A stretch of 64,000 nucleotides of DNA, taken from the NCBI GenBank assembly GCA_964036195.1, contig OZ038457.1:12923147-12987146 (forward strand), written 5' to 3'. Origin of the DNA: Sphaerolaimus hirsutus (Eukaryota > Nematoda > Chromadorea > Monhysterida > Sphaerolaimidae). Numbering within the stretch: position 1 is the first letter of the stretch; each line of letters starts with the position of its first letter. The notes under the pieces were generated by a model. The model did not search any database. It saw only the letters and a program-made list of their open reading frames with translations, and was not told the origin of the DNA. Below are positions 1 to 11,500 of the stretch, piece by piece. Both the position numbers and the translations under genes were made by a program.

Positions 1-1
1 A

Positions 2-76
2 CATTTGGAGGTGGCCGCGCTGCCCTCCGCCGACGATGTGGTGCACACGTGCAGGAAGAGTCTCAATTTGCTCTAG
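2..76 (+). CDS. 3' end of an unidentified gene (partial)
   Basis: The first 76 bases are GC-rich compared with what follows. They read as one open frame of 24 codons (HLEVAALPSADDVV...KSLNLL) ending in TAG at 74-76, after which the sequence drops to AT-rich non-coding DNA. This looks like the tail of a last exon whose remainder lies left of the window. The gene would converge on the collagen/PEBP gene, whose stop is at 2347. I do not recognise the family. The short length means chance cannot be excluded. Confidence 0.4.
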   Translation, partial: HLEVAALPSADDVVHTCRKSLNLL

Positions 77-769
77 CTCTGCATTTACCTTAGGCACCTA
101 ATGATGTCCAGAAAATGTCCATGTCCAGAAAATGATGGTCTTTCTGCCCTGAGGTGATGATATTTGTTTCCTGGACACCGCCGATAGATCAAATATTGTG
201 TGATATATTTATAGATAATATTTATAATTAATGATGTTGTGGTGGCCTGTCAGGTTTGTCACGTAACTTTTCCGCGCACAAACTTTTACGTCAAATGGTT
301 TCCAGATCAATTCAGATTTAATTTGTTGGGTCGCAGAATGAATTAAGGTATGAATTAAGTTACTCACAGTTTCAATTGTTTGTGCTGCATTCACATACAA
401 TTCCGCATTCTAATTCCCATTTACGGTCACATAGATAATCTCATCGAATAACTTTCAAGAGTAAGCATTCACGGATAAATTAATTTTTGCATCGTCGTGT
501 TTTCCACTCTGTCGTTTTGCATCGGCATTCTCGATAAATATGGAAATCCTGATGATATTTTATTTGCGCGTGGATTTTTTGTAGGTCCTAGGCACAGTAT
601 TTTTAGATATCAGACATGATGTCAATCGAATTGATGTGATCGGACTGACATCCAGTTAAATGCAAAATGTCACGCATGGTGTCGATAGTCATTCGCAATG
701 TCCTGCAAAACATCAAATTTTCTGTTATTTTTCTACTCGTTTGACATTTTCCACGATTTTTGACACTTA

Positions 770-1020
770 GGCGCTCCACACGGTGGTTGACGCTACTTTT
801 TAGAAGTCGATTGAGTCAACTCAGAGTCAACTGTTTTAAGTATAACTATTTGTAATTTTTTACCTGTGTTGATTAAGAAATATTGAGAAGTCGATTGATG
901 TAGAATGAAAGAAGGGGATTTTTTGGATACATATTGTAAATGGCTCAGAGTCAATTGAATTTTTGACCAGTTGACTCTGAGTTGACGCTAATTTTGGCGT
1001 CAACTAGTGTGTGTGGGGCC
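770..1020. mobile_element. Tourist-like MITE (family F)
   Basis: Termini are inverted: GGCGCTCCACAC on the left and GTGTGTGGGGCC on the right, followed inward by GTTGACGC/GTCAACTAG. TTA flanks both ends (767-769 and 1021-1023), the 3-bp duplication typical of PIF/Harbinger elements. There is no coding capacity. The same termini recur at 14711, 42346, 48696, 49945 and 54529. Confidence 0.7.
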
Positions 1021-2092
1021 TTAGCAGGGTATTTTACATCCGATCGACCACTTTTCTGATTTCAATTCCGAATTACCAATTAAAAAAGCGCGTCTGTGAT
1101 GTTGAGCGCTGAGTGAGCGCCTTGGCGCATATTCGGACGGTATGAGCTACCCGACATCGATGACCAATGACATCAGAGAAAGTTTAGAAAAGTGACCCTC
1201 ATTAGAAAAGTCTTCGATTTCTCCCGCTCTGATGCAAGGCAACTATTATACATAGATTGATATTCCCTAGTTTCTATTTAAATGTTTAGATCCCGATTGT
1301 CGCTTTTTCAACACGATGGATGTTCAATTTCAACCGTTTTGTTTACCAAACTTCGCGAACCTTTATCCCATCACCGCGTGGCTAAGTTATCGTCAAATTC
1401 ATTGAAAGTTTACAGATTTCATTTTGTGTGCATGAAAGTGGTAGGTACAGAACGCAGTTTTACACACCCATACGTTACTCGACAATTTTGAAAAAGCCAA
1501 TGTAAAGCATAAACCCTGGCACAAAGCTTTTTCGGCTGTCTGCTACCAAAACACAGCAATAAATATCAATGGACGCAACTCACTCACTCAACCAAATGTC
1601 ATGAAACAATAACAAATCCGTCTGGCGGCTTAGACGGTTGTTTTTGGTCCACGGGAACTCCTCATTTCGGCGACTGGCAAGAAATTTCGTGCGGCGGCAA
1701 GAACAAAAGAAATTAAAAAATGGGACGACTTAACGGATGTAACAAAAAAAACGAAGGCAGAATATCTTGTGGCGAATCGTGGCAGTTCACTGGGATATAG
1801 AAATGGCGATTAAATGATCGATACAAAAGTGAGCCATCAGAAAAATGCAAAAAACACATTCGAAACGCTGTCTACTAGCGCGCTCAGTGCACCCTGTGGT
1901 CTATTGAAATGCTAACTACGTATTCAGATTCGAAAACTACCAAAATAAAAACACAATCAGGAAAAATTAACCGTGATACAGGCCCTAGCGACAAAAGCTA
2001 TGGAGTAATAAAATGGAGACTAGTGAGCGGCATTTCTTTCACAGTTGATGTTTGAAAGGCTACTGATGTGGATTACTGAAAGTTAGCGATGC

Positions 2093-2193
2093 TACCATAA
2101 ATCCTAGTATAGGTCTTCCTTCGAGTAACTCCCCTCTGTCAGCTGAGCTAGGAAAAAATAACTCCTTGGGGACTTATTCGAGGATTTACGGTA
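2093..2193. mobile_element. short TA-flanked MITE (family B)
   Basis: A 101-bp diverged copy of the family beginning TACCGTATATCC. The left end reads TACCATAAATCC and the right end GGATTTACGGTA. It lies about 150 bp beyond the stop codon of the collagen/PEBP gene, so it may be in its 3' UTR. Confidence 0.5.
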
Positions 2194-2346
2194 TTCACGT
2201 GCCACTCGTCAAACACAATTCCGTGTCGGACAAAAGATAGGTGTTCGAGGGCTGGTGTTTGCATTTTTTAAAAATGTCTAAAAAGGGGGCCCAGTTCTTC
2301 ACAGTTAACAACGCACAAGCACCCCTGAAACGTACACGCAAACTAT

Positions 2347-5300
2347 CTAAGCAGCGACAACCCAATAATTGAACGCCCACATCTGCAAATTCTGGGCGCC
2401 GTACATGCGGGCCAGGTCGAAGCCGATCCTGGCGCCGCCCGTCTGCCCGGCGGACAGGATCCTGTAGGCGCCCGTGTCCACCAAGCCCGACCGCTGCACG
2501 AAGATGGCCATCACGAAGCGGTGGCCTGGGATGTTTGTGGGGCGAGTGTGATGGGGTATGGGCAAGTGGTGGTTGGGTTTTGAAACATACCTATTTTACC
2601 TAGTTTCTGTGGTTTGATCTTTCATAACATGAATATTTTACCGTCACGTGTTTTGAGTCGTTTTGCACAAAAAACCAGTAAAGGTAGATTTACGGCAAAA
2701 CAACAGATAAGAAGTGAAACGACAAAAAACGTCACCGAAAAATTCATGTTTTCAAGTTTTTAATTCAAAATTCACGTTCAATAGTCGAGTTCTCCCACAA
2801 ATTTCTTATGTGTGAGATGTGAAATTCGAATTTGAATAAAAAACATTGGATGAAAAATGGTCCACCGACAAATCAATTTGACGTCGCCGCTCTTAAATCA
2901 ATTTGTTATCGGTCAGTGCAATTGCATACAAATCAAATGACCATTTATTTTGGTGCGTCAACGTGAAATTGATTTGTCTGCGGACCGTTTTTCATCCAAC
3001 TTTTTTATTCAATTTGAATTTCACGTCTCGCACGTTGTAACTTTGAACATCAATTTTGAATTTTAAAAAAAACTTTAAAAAAAACCCTGCGAGATGGCAT
3101 GTAGAATGTAAATTGTCAAATCTAATTTTTGGCTAACCATTTTCCATGACATTTTACTTGACTGTTTACACTCTACATGGAATTTTATGGAGTCTGTGAG
3201 TGCCACCAGGTAAACATCAGTGCACCTGTTTGTCTAGTGCCTATCATCCAAATGTAGGAAACATAAACACAAAAATCAACAGCAGGATTAGCATCAACAA
3301 TATCCAATGTCCAACAAGATACAATTAGAGTACCTAAACGAATGCTTGAATGTGCATAGGTATGTTGTTGAATGAATGAATGCTTGAATGTACATATACC
3401 TAGGTATGTTTATGAATGAATGAATGCTTTAGTGTATTGAGGATGTGTTCTTTCACAAGCATATGTGGCTTCAAAATTTAAGAATAAAATAAAAAAGAAA
3501 ATTTGAAAATTAAGCACAAAAGTTCTTATATTTTTTTAAATTGTATATAAAATTAACCTTGCGTGAAATTTTTTATCTCTTGTCTGTTAACTTTCTGCTT
3601 GTCCACTTGTGGAATAAGCATCTGTTTGTCTTTCACAATATGCACTTCTTATGATTCTTATTCCACTTTTCACTTCCCCTTGTGCGGAAATGGCACCGGT
3701 GATGCTTTTCACAGCTTTTTGCTATCTCGTTTAAGCGGGCATAAACAGTCCTCAGCGCTCGTTGCGTTTTTAGCTCTATGCCGTTTACCCGGGCCCCACT
3801 TTTCGGGTGACCCTTTCATACACTTAGGTAAAAAAAAAAAGTCGGCAGACATGAAACGAGTCAGCGGGACGGGCGCCATGTCTTTCGACATAAATATTTC
3901 GTCACTTTTTCTTTTTCTTTTGTTTTTACCATTTCGACGATGTACGCTTAAAGACGTCATGATGGAGTGGTTCCTTCCAGATATTGATTCCCATAATGTC
4001 TGCCGAGTTTAGCTGCCCTTTTCTGTGGTTTTTGCGTAGCGACAAACTCACTCCTGCCATCGTTGATTGTGGGCGGCGTGTATTCGAAGAACTCGTAGCC
4101 AGAGCCGATGGCCGTGCCGGGAATGTTCACCACGAGCCAGTTGATGTACGCTCCCTCGGCGTGGTCAAAATCTGCGAATCGTTCTCGTAGAGGTATGTAT
4201 AATGTTTGGTTTGGTTAAAGTGGGGGAATTATTTAAGTGGGAATTTATTCGAGTAAATACGGTAGATGCAATAACCCCCCTCGCCAAAAGAATTACTAAA
4301 AAAACTTCCTGGAGAATTTATTCAAGCATTAACTATATTTTGGTTCTTGAAATAGACATTCGAATTAGAAATTTCATTCAATTCACATCGCACTCCACAA
4401 GCGCACTGACCGAGAAGCACCAAAGTGAACAGCCTCTGCCTGGTGCGCCAGAACACCTGCGGCACGCGCTGCAGAATGCTCGTCGACGGCGCCAGATCGC
4501 CGAATTCGGGCGAGAAGAACTGGCCGCTTTGTTCGTAGACCACCTGACGCGTTGTAAAACAGAGTGATTACAATAGTGGAATACTGATGGGCAGATTTGT
4601 TAAGAGTGCTGAAGTTTTTTCAAAGTAGACAAACCTAAAGTATTTAATTTTTACTCACCCCTGACTGAGTACAGAAAACGTAAAGTAATTTTTTTCTTTT
4701 ACACTGCCTAAAAGGCAAGTAAACGAACCGGCCAGTATTTTCACTCAGGGAAAACGTAAAAGCGAGTATTTTTTCGATTTTGTACCCAGGAAAACGTAAA
4801 TGTGAGTAAAAGTTGTCACTTTCCCTACCCGTCAAAACATCAATCATTTGCACTATCATTTTGGAAGCCGTTTCAAATCGCTTGAGTCGTTGTTGCGTTT
4901 GTGCCCCCCCCATTAATTTTTTTGAATTACGTTTTCTGTACTCGCATACTTTCAAAAAATACGCATAAAGGTGAGTACAGGTATTTTTCAGAAGGAAACG
5001 TTCGAATAAACGTAACTACGTTTTACCAACTATGCTGCTGGGCCAGCAATAATCCCGTGTCCCATCTCCGCGCGTACTCACCGTGGCGAAATAGTCCGGG
5101 GCTTCTATATTCCATCCGAAGGCGCTGGTCTCCCTGGCCCAGACGTTCTGCACCACGTTCGACTCGACCACGTTCACGGTGCGCACGTAGAAGTACGTGT
5201 ACGCCCACACGGTGCAGCGTTCGGTCGAAGCGAAGCTGCTCGGGTTGAAGGCGCTCTTTTGGCGGTAGCGGCCCACGTCGATGTCGCCCGATTGCTCGAA

Positions 5301-8300
5301 TACGATGTATGCGTAGCGCTGGATTTCTGAGAGTTGTTGCCGACGGGTACACATAGAAGTACAGTGGGCAGTTCCCGACCCTGTAAAATGTCAAATTTCA
5401 TGCAAAGTATCAAAAGTCATGACCGTGTCGCCATATTCCAGGGCATTTACATGACTTTTGACACTTTGCATGACATTTTACATTTTACAGGGTCTGGGAC
5501 TGGCACCAGGTGGACTGGACTGAAGTGCGTCAGTGCTAGTGTGGCAACTTTCCGCTTTCTGTAGGACGGATTTTGACCATTCCGTTTTCCGGCTGATAAT
5601 TTTTTACCTTTCGTTTTTCCGTTTTCCGTCAAGGGTTGAGTTTTTACCTTTCCGTTTTCCGTAAAAATTGTGTTGTTTTGAGACCCTAGTTAGTGCTGCG
5701 CACGAACCGTTTGAGTCCCTGGGTGGTCTCGCTGCGGTGTAGGGCACGGCAACATCAGCGGTGGCGACGTTATTGCCGCGCATGTTCAGCAAGAGCCAGT
5801 GCAGGTCCCACTGACCATTCTCAAGCACCTCTGCGATCGAAATGAGCAATGAAGCGAGTCAACAATTTAATTTCAAACATGTGTGACCACGCACAGTAGT
5901 AACTAGTGTGGTGATGGAATGGCGCCGTGGAGCTGGCGCCCTTTAATGGCGCCTGGCGCCATTTTTTCTGGCGCGTTTCCATCACTACTAGTAACTGAAA
6001 CTCGAAAAAATTAATAAATCTGCTTTGAACACATTTTGAGTTTTCCTGAATGAATGAGTGATGTCCATACTGACCCATGAAAACGACGGTGTATTTGCTG
6101 GTGGCGGCGAATTCAAAGCGCAGAGTGGGCTGGTCGAATGTCCACGTGTATTCCAAGCTAGTGCCAAAATCGCCGTACCACAGCGCGCCGTTGTACCGGT
6201 AGGACACCTGGGGGGGGCGTATAACAATTCACAATGCAATGTGGCATTAGAACATGAAAATCCGTAGCAAATAGTGTCCAACCGTGCAAATCCACTGAGG
6301 GGAGCTGCTGAACCATCTGGAGAAGGACAGCTCCGGCCAGACTTGTCTGATGTAGCGCGTTTCCGCATCCACCTCTGTCTCGATCGATGGACCCCTGGGG
6401 AATATTACGACATTACCTAAACGGTCCATCAGTTCATAGTTGTTAAAACGTATTTACGTTTACTCGAGAAATACGTATACTTGAGTACTGAATAATACGT
6501 TTACGTTTCCCCTCAAAAATACCTGTAATCACCTTTACGCGTACTTTCTTTTAGGCGTGCAAGTACAGAAAACGTTATTCAGAAAAATAAATGGGGTGCA
6601 TAAAAAGTGAAAAGTGACATAAACTAATTGAAACGGCCGTGAAAATGTCAGCGGAAATGTTCGTAGTCACACCGTACTCACTCGATGCTAACACCAGTCT
6701 GGAAGGTGAGCCCACTCTGGCAGCCGGGCTCAAACTGGCTCATAAAGAAATTGCCAGCCACCGGCGTCCACTGGCGCCAGCTGTCGCCGTTGGCCACGAT
6801 GAACCCATCGTGCACCTTGAATCGGAACCGGTTCGACAAATCGGTGCGCGACGTGAAACGGAAAATGCTGCTAGAGACGATCGACGTTTGTTCGTAGGCC
6901 AGGAAGACGGTGCGGTGGCGGCCTGTGGAGGTTACGTGGATTTGAATGATGTCAGGGGCAGTCCCAGACCTTGTAAATGGTGAAGTAAAGTGTCAAATTT
7001 CATGTAAAATGTCAATCAAAACAAAATAGAAAATATTTTATTACTGAACTTTGAATGACGATTGACACTCTACTTTACATTAGTCAAGACAATGGCATCT
7101 TACATGACATCTGACACTTTACTTCACACTTTACAGGGTCTGGGCTATTTAGTTATATACTGGACGGTCGGGACGCCATGCAGTGAATGCTACCATATTT
7201 TGATGAATAAATGTTACGTGAAAAATTGTGCACCAAACTTACCCACAGTGGGATTAATATGATGTGATGATAATAATTTTTTATGTCTGTTCATTTTTTC
7301 AGGTGGTATATGGTAGATTTCCTTGTAAGATATGCCGTCAGTAGACTATACCAGATGTGAAATGCGAATCATGTGAACCGCTGAAAATAGCAGCTTAACA
7401 TAAACTGTATAGTGGCAGTATTCAAGTTTCATTGTTAAATATTCTTTTAAATTCAAACCGGTGTTCTCCAGTGGTCTCGGTCCGAGATATTCCACAATGG
7501 TCTGGCCCTGGTCCATGTTGCCAATCTTCGCATCGGCCCCAGGCACATTGATAATCATCCAGAGCAGAACCTCGCGCAAGTTTGGATCTCGGCGCGATTT
7601 TTCATCCATATCTAGAATTGGTGTAGCTGTTTTTATTGTTATTAGCACTCTAAAATTTTCGGGATATTTATATTCTTCTAAATATAAGAAAATAAAGAAA
7701 ATTCTCATAATTATTTATGTATTCTCCAGGTAATTCAGAAGAAATCAAATTATATTTATTTTATGATGAGAAGAAGAATTTTATTTTATTTTTTGAGAGA
7801 TTTTCTGATATTATTTATATTTGATCATATTTTGTGAAAAACACCCATTTTTGGAAGCCTAATTGTTATCTATGCGGTATATTGATGGCAGCAGTGCTTT
7901 TAGCTTTGTCTCATATCCCCGTCAACTGACCATACATAACGAGAGTGTAGTACGACTCGTCCCTAGTCGGCCATTGGATGCGGTGCGGGCGGGCGGTACT
8001 CTGCAACCAAGAATATTGATGATACCGTGATATATTCCACAGACATATATTTACCGTATTTCCTTGAAGTACCCCCAGGGGGTTTATTTTTCCAGAGTGC
8101 AAATTTTGACGGGGGAGTAATCGAGGGAGGGGGTATTAAGTTGTTTGCAATGTACGCAGACGTCGTAAAATGCAACAACCGGCATGCATAAGCATCCATA
8201 GACTTACTGTTTTTAACGTGTGTTCCGGATGACACAGATCAAAAATCGCAGTTTTTGGCAATTACATTCTCTTTACGCTCATTTCGTGTGCGCGTTATTT

Positions 8301-8579
8301 TTCATTAGCTCGCTCAGACCCGGGGGCATTTGGAGGGGGGTATTTCGAGGAAATCAATTCAAGTGTCTCTAGTAAAACCACCAGGAACCTACAATTCCCT
8401 CGCAAATGGCATTGCCCAAGTAGATGTCGTAGAGCGTGTCCCTGTACTCGTAGACGACGGTGAGCAGGCAGGGCGGCCCGTCGGGCAGCGACTCGCGCAC
8501 GATGCTGTAGTCCTCGAAGCGCTCGGCCACGATCGACGAGCACGCCTCGATCTTCACTTGCACCAGCGGGTTCTTGTCG
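2347..8579 (-). CDS. Three tandem PEBP domains (C-terminal module of a collagen-PEBP gene)
   Basis: Eleven exons, 5' to 3': 8579-8393, 8000-7931, 7611-7459, 6922-6682, 6394-6283, 6207-6075, 5830-5708, 5326-5082, 4543-4411, 4171-4052, 2525-2347 (TAG stop). All introns are GT-AG and all phases join. The translation holds three phosphatidylethanolamine-binding-protein domains. Domain 1 has [30 protein letters not shown] and PVAGNFF. Domain 2 has [10 protein letters not shown] and [10 protein letters not shown]. Domain 3 has [15 protein letters not shown] and [10 protein letters not shown]. PEBPs bind lipid or nucleotide head groups in a small anion pocket formed by DPDxP and GxHR. Domain 1 keeps D-x-D and G-x-H-R, domain 3 keeps D-x-D and HR, and domain 2 has lost both, so not all can bind. 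Secreted PEBPs are known from parasitic nematodes (Ov-16, TES-26). The first exon begins in phase 2 with no in-frame ATG upstream, so it must be spliced to an earlier exon. The nearest fitting one is the collagen exon ending at 11515. Confidence 0.88.
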
Positions 8580-11500
8580 CTGTGAAAGTGCCGGTTTTAG
8601 GTGGATAGGTAATACTGCGTTCGTTTATCTGGGGCACTCTCAGAGCCTGTAAAATGTCAAATGTCATGCAAAGTGTCAACAGTCGTGTGTTTATTAAAAA
8701 TACCCTGTAAAATACCAAACGTACAGGGTCTGGGGTAGGGGTGGCGCCTGCAACAAACTTGTATCTCTTTTGGTATTCATTGAATCTGCCTAGTCGTAGT
8801 GGAGGTTCAACGTTTTTACGTCTATAACTTTTTTTACTTTATTACGTTTTTAAACACATGCACAGCGTAGCTTTCACCGTTCACCCTGTGATGCATAGTA
8901 TTCACCGTTCACCCTGTGATGCCTTTATGTATTCGAGGGGAGGTGTAATCTTCCGCAGATCGCTCAGCATAATGAATTATTAGAGGGGGAATTAATCGAG
9001 GAAAGATGTTACGTATGTAATTACATAGGTATTTTATCTGCACAGTTTTTTCACCTGTTTTTGTCAAGTTGTCTAACTATTTAAATTCAATGTATCGCAC
9101 CATAAATTAAGTGAAATAGGTAGGTAGGTATAGTTAGCAGTGACTTCTAGTGATGAAAGTGATCCAGTGAAGTAATGGTAGAATAAACAAAAAGCCATCT
9201 AGTGATGCAAGTGTGATCCCGCTTCCCATTTTGTTGTTTAAATATTTCACAGCTGAGCCCTCTGAGGCCAGTGAACCACTGGGCAGCCAATGAACACCAG
9301 CACCTGAGCGAGAGACTCGACCGGGAGTGAGGGACTCCACATCAACCCTTAACTGGTGCCGCGACCGTGGATCGACTCAAAGTGCCTTGAGAGCCAACTG
9401 CACAGGCAGTAGTCCAGTAGCTGCTGGACAGTAGTGCTGTAAGAGTGCAGCACAGAGTAGCTCAGAGAGCTACAGTTGTTAGTGTGCACCTGGTTAGTTG
9501 TGCACCTAACATAGCTTGGAGTGACTCTAGATGCAAGACTCCTCCAATGCTTGGCTGACTGTCTAATTGCAGTTCTTTAGAGCACTGCATGTGATACTTG
9601 CCTTGTCACACAGTGACATAGTGAAAGCCCATTGGGCCTGCATTATTAGCAAGGTGGACTCCAAGGTCCGGACTCAATGCTTTGCTTTCTATTGAGGTCT
9701 GCCCTAGCGATGCACAAAGTGCATAAAGCGAAAGGCACACGCTCAAACCTGCCACCAGGCAGTGAAATAAACACAAAAAGGACCTACTACCTATTAAAGG
9801 TTGCCCACTATAGAGTGGTGCTAATTGCTTTTTGGCAAATGTCAGCATAAACTGACATGCTCTGAGTGAGCTGGCATCCCAGAAGATGGCCAATGAACAG
9901 GGTGAAGGCCCTGCATTCAATACTCGCTCACATGGTGCAAATTTGATCAGTGAAAGTAGTGCCACCAGGCAGAATGCTGAAGCACCAGCAGCAAGTTCTG
10001 CTGAAAACAAAAATGACCAGGTAGATATGGTCAAGCAAATGTGCATATTCATGCAAAACATGATGGAACAGCAGAAGTGCATGATGGACAAACAAAACCA
10101 GATTTTTGAAATGTTAACTGAAAAATTGTCCTCAACCCTGTCCATCAATGAACCCCAGTTGCATTCACCAACACCAACAAACCAACCTAAATACACAGAT
10201 AGCCAGAAACTACTGTGGACACCACTTTTGAATAAAAAGTTTCCAACTTTTGATGGAGAAGATCCACTCAAATTCAAATTGTGGCTTGAAGAGGTCAAGG
10301 TGAGAGTTAAGCTCACTGAGGTACCAGATGAATTTGCTGTGATACATGTGCGCAAATGCCTAAGTGGACGAGCATTGAAACAATTCGAGCACCTGCCTGA
10401 AGGTGATAGGCAAACATTTGAACATGTGTGCAAGTTCTTAGAGACACAGTATGGTGATAGGTTTGCTGCACAAAATGCAATGTCAAAACTTACTGTAGCC
10501 AGGCAAAACAGTAATGAAAATGTCAAAGATTTTGGCCTGTTGATTGAAAGCCTAGTTAAACAGGCATTACCAAACACAGCTGAAAGTGCAACGCAAGTGC
10601 AGCTCAAACACTATTTTATGACAGGACTAATGTGTGAAAAACTGAAACACCAGCTATTTGCTCTGCCCACATTTGATTTGATGGCTTTTGCAGAATTGGT
10701 TGGAAGTGCAGAAAGGCTTGAATTTGCTGCCAAAAGAGTCCAATTTGTTAGGGATTTGACAAACAAGTTTTGCTCCATTTGCAAAACAAATGACCACTGC
10801 ACTGATGATTGTGATATTGTGCTGAAATTGAAAGCTGAGCAAAATGCTCTGAGGTCAAATGCCAAATTGAGTAAGGGAGGGGAAAGTCAAATCTACCAAC
10901 AGTCCCAGAAGCAGTCTGGTAAGTGGTGCACATGGCACAATTCAACTACACACAGCACTGAAGAGTGCAGTTACCTGAAAAGTGTTCCAGAAGAACAGCG
11001 CACCAGGCAGAGTAGTGTGCGCCAGGTTCATGACAGTGCCCCCTATTTGTTCACACAACCCCAAAATTACTCAGATTCAGTCAACACCACAGGAAGGCCG
11101 ATAGCAAGCAGCAACAGAGAGTGGCTGTGCAGGAACCCAGTTCCAAAGTCGAAGTGCATGGATGTAGGTTAAGTACAAGAAGCTGCAGAGCGAGAATGGT
11201 TAGAGTTTGTGATAAGTGATTTTAAGTATTTGAGGCCAAATACTTGGCATAGCCCCCAAGGAGTTAGCAGTGACTTCTAGTGATGAAAGTGATCCAGTGA
11301 AGTAATGGTAGAATAAACAAAAAGCCATCTAGTGATGCAAGTGTGATCCTGCTTCCCATTTTGTTGTTTAAATATTTCACAGCTGAGCCCTCTGAGGCCA
11401 GTGAACCACTGGGCAGCCAATGAACACCAGCACCTGAGCGAGAGACTCGACCGGGAGTGAGGGACTCCACATCAACCCTTAACTGTATTTACATTACCAT

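Larger units (their letters stand above)
77..2346. other. intergenic region between convergent genes
   Basis: No convincing coding exon is visible. Short open frames such as 1282-1491 lack splice context and resemble no family. The stretch contains a Tourist-like MITE (770-1020) and a small TA-flanked MITE (2093-2193) just past the stop codon of the collagen/PEBP gene. Confidence 0.5.
9132..11484 (+). mobile_element. Non-autonomous LTR retrotransposon (gag only)
   Basis: Two direct 223-bp LTRs (9132-9354 and 11262-11484) bound a 1907-bp interior with one gag-like ORF and no protease, reverse transcriptase, RNase H or integrase. LTRs begin AGTTA and end TAACT. GTAT occurs immediately outside both ends (9128-9131 and 11485-11488), a 4-bp target duplication. 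I see one difference between the LTRs (C versus T in the stretch tgatccYgcttccc), so the insertion is young. It depends on polymerase from another element. It lies antisense in the collagen-PEBP junction intron, ending 29 bp from the collagen-side donor. Confidence 0.9.

Noticed and set aside
3563..4012. 149-residue plus-strand ORF
   Set aside because: Lies in an intron of the PEBP gene, low-complexity Phe/Ser/Leu-rich, no splice context or domain.
9606..10607. 333-residue minus-strand ORF
   Set aside because: Entirely antisense to the gag ORF and low in protein-like features; a shadow of the real frame.
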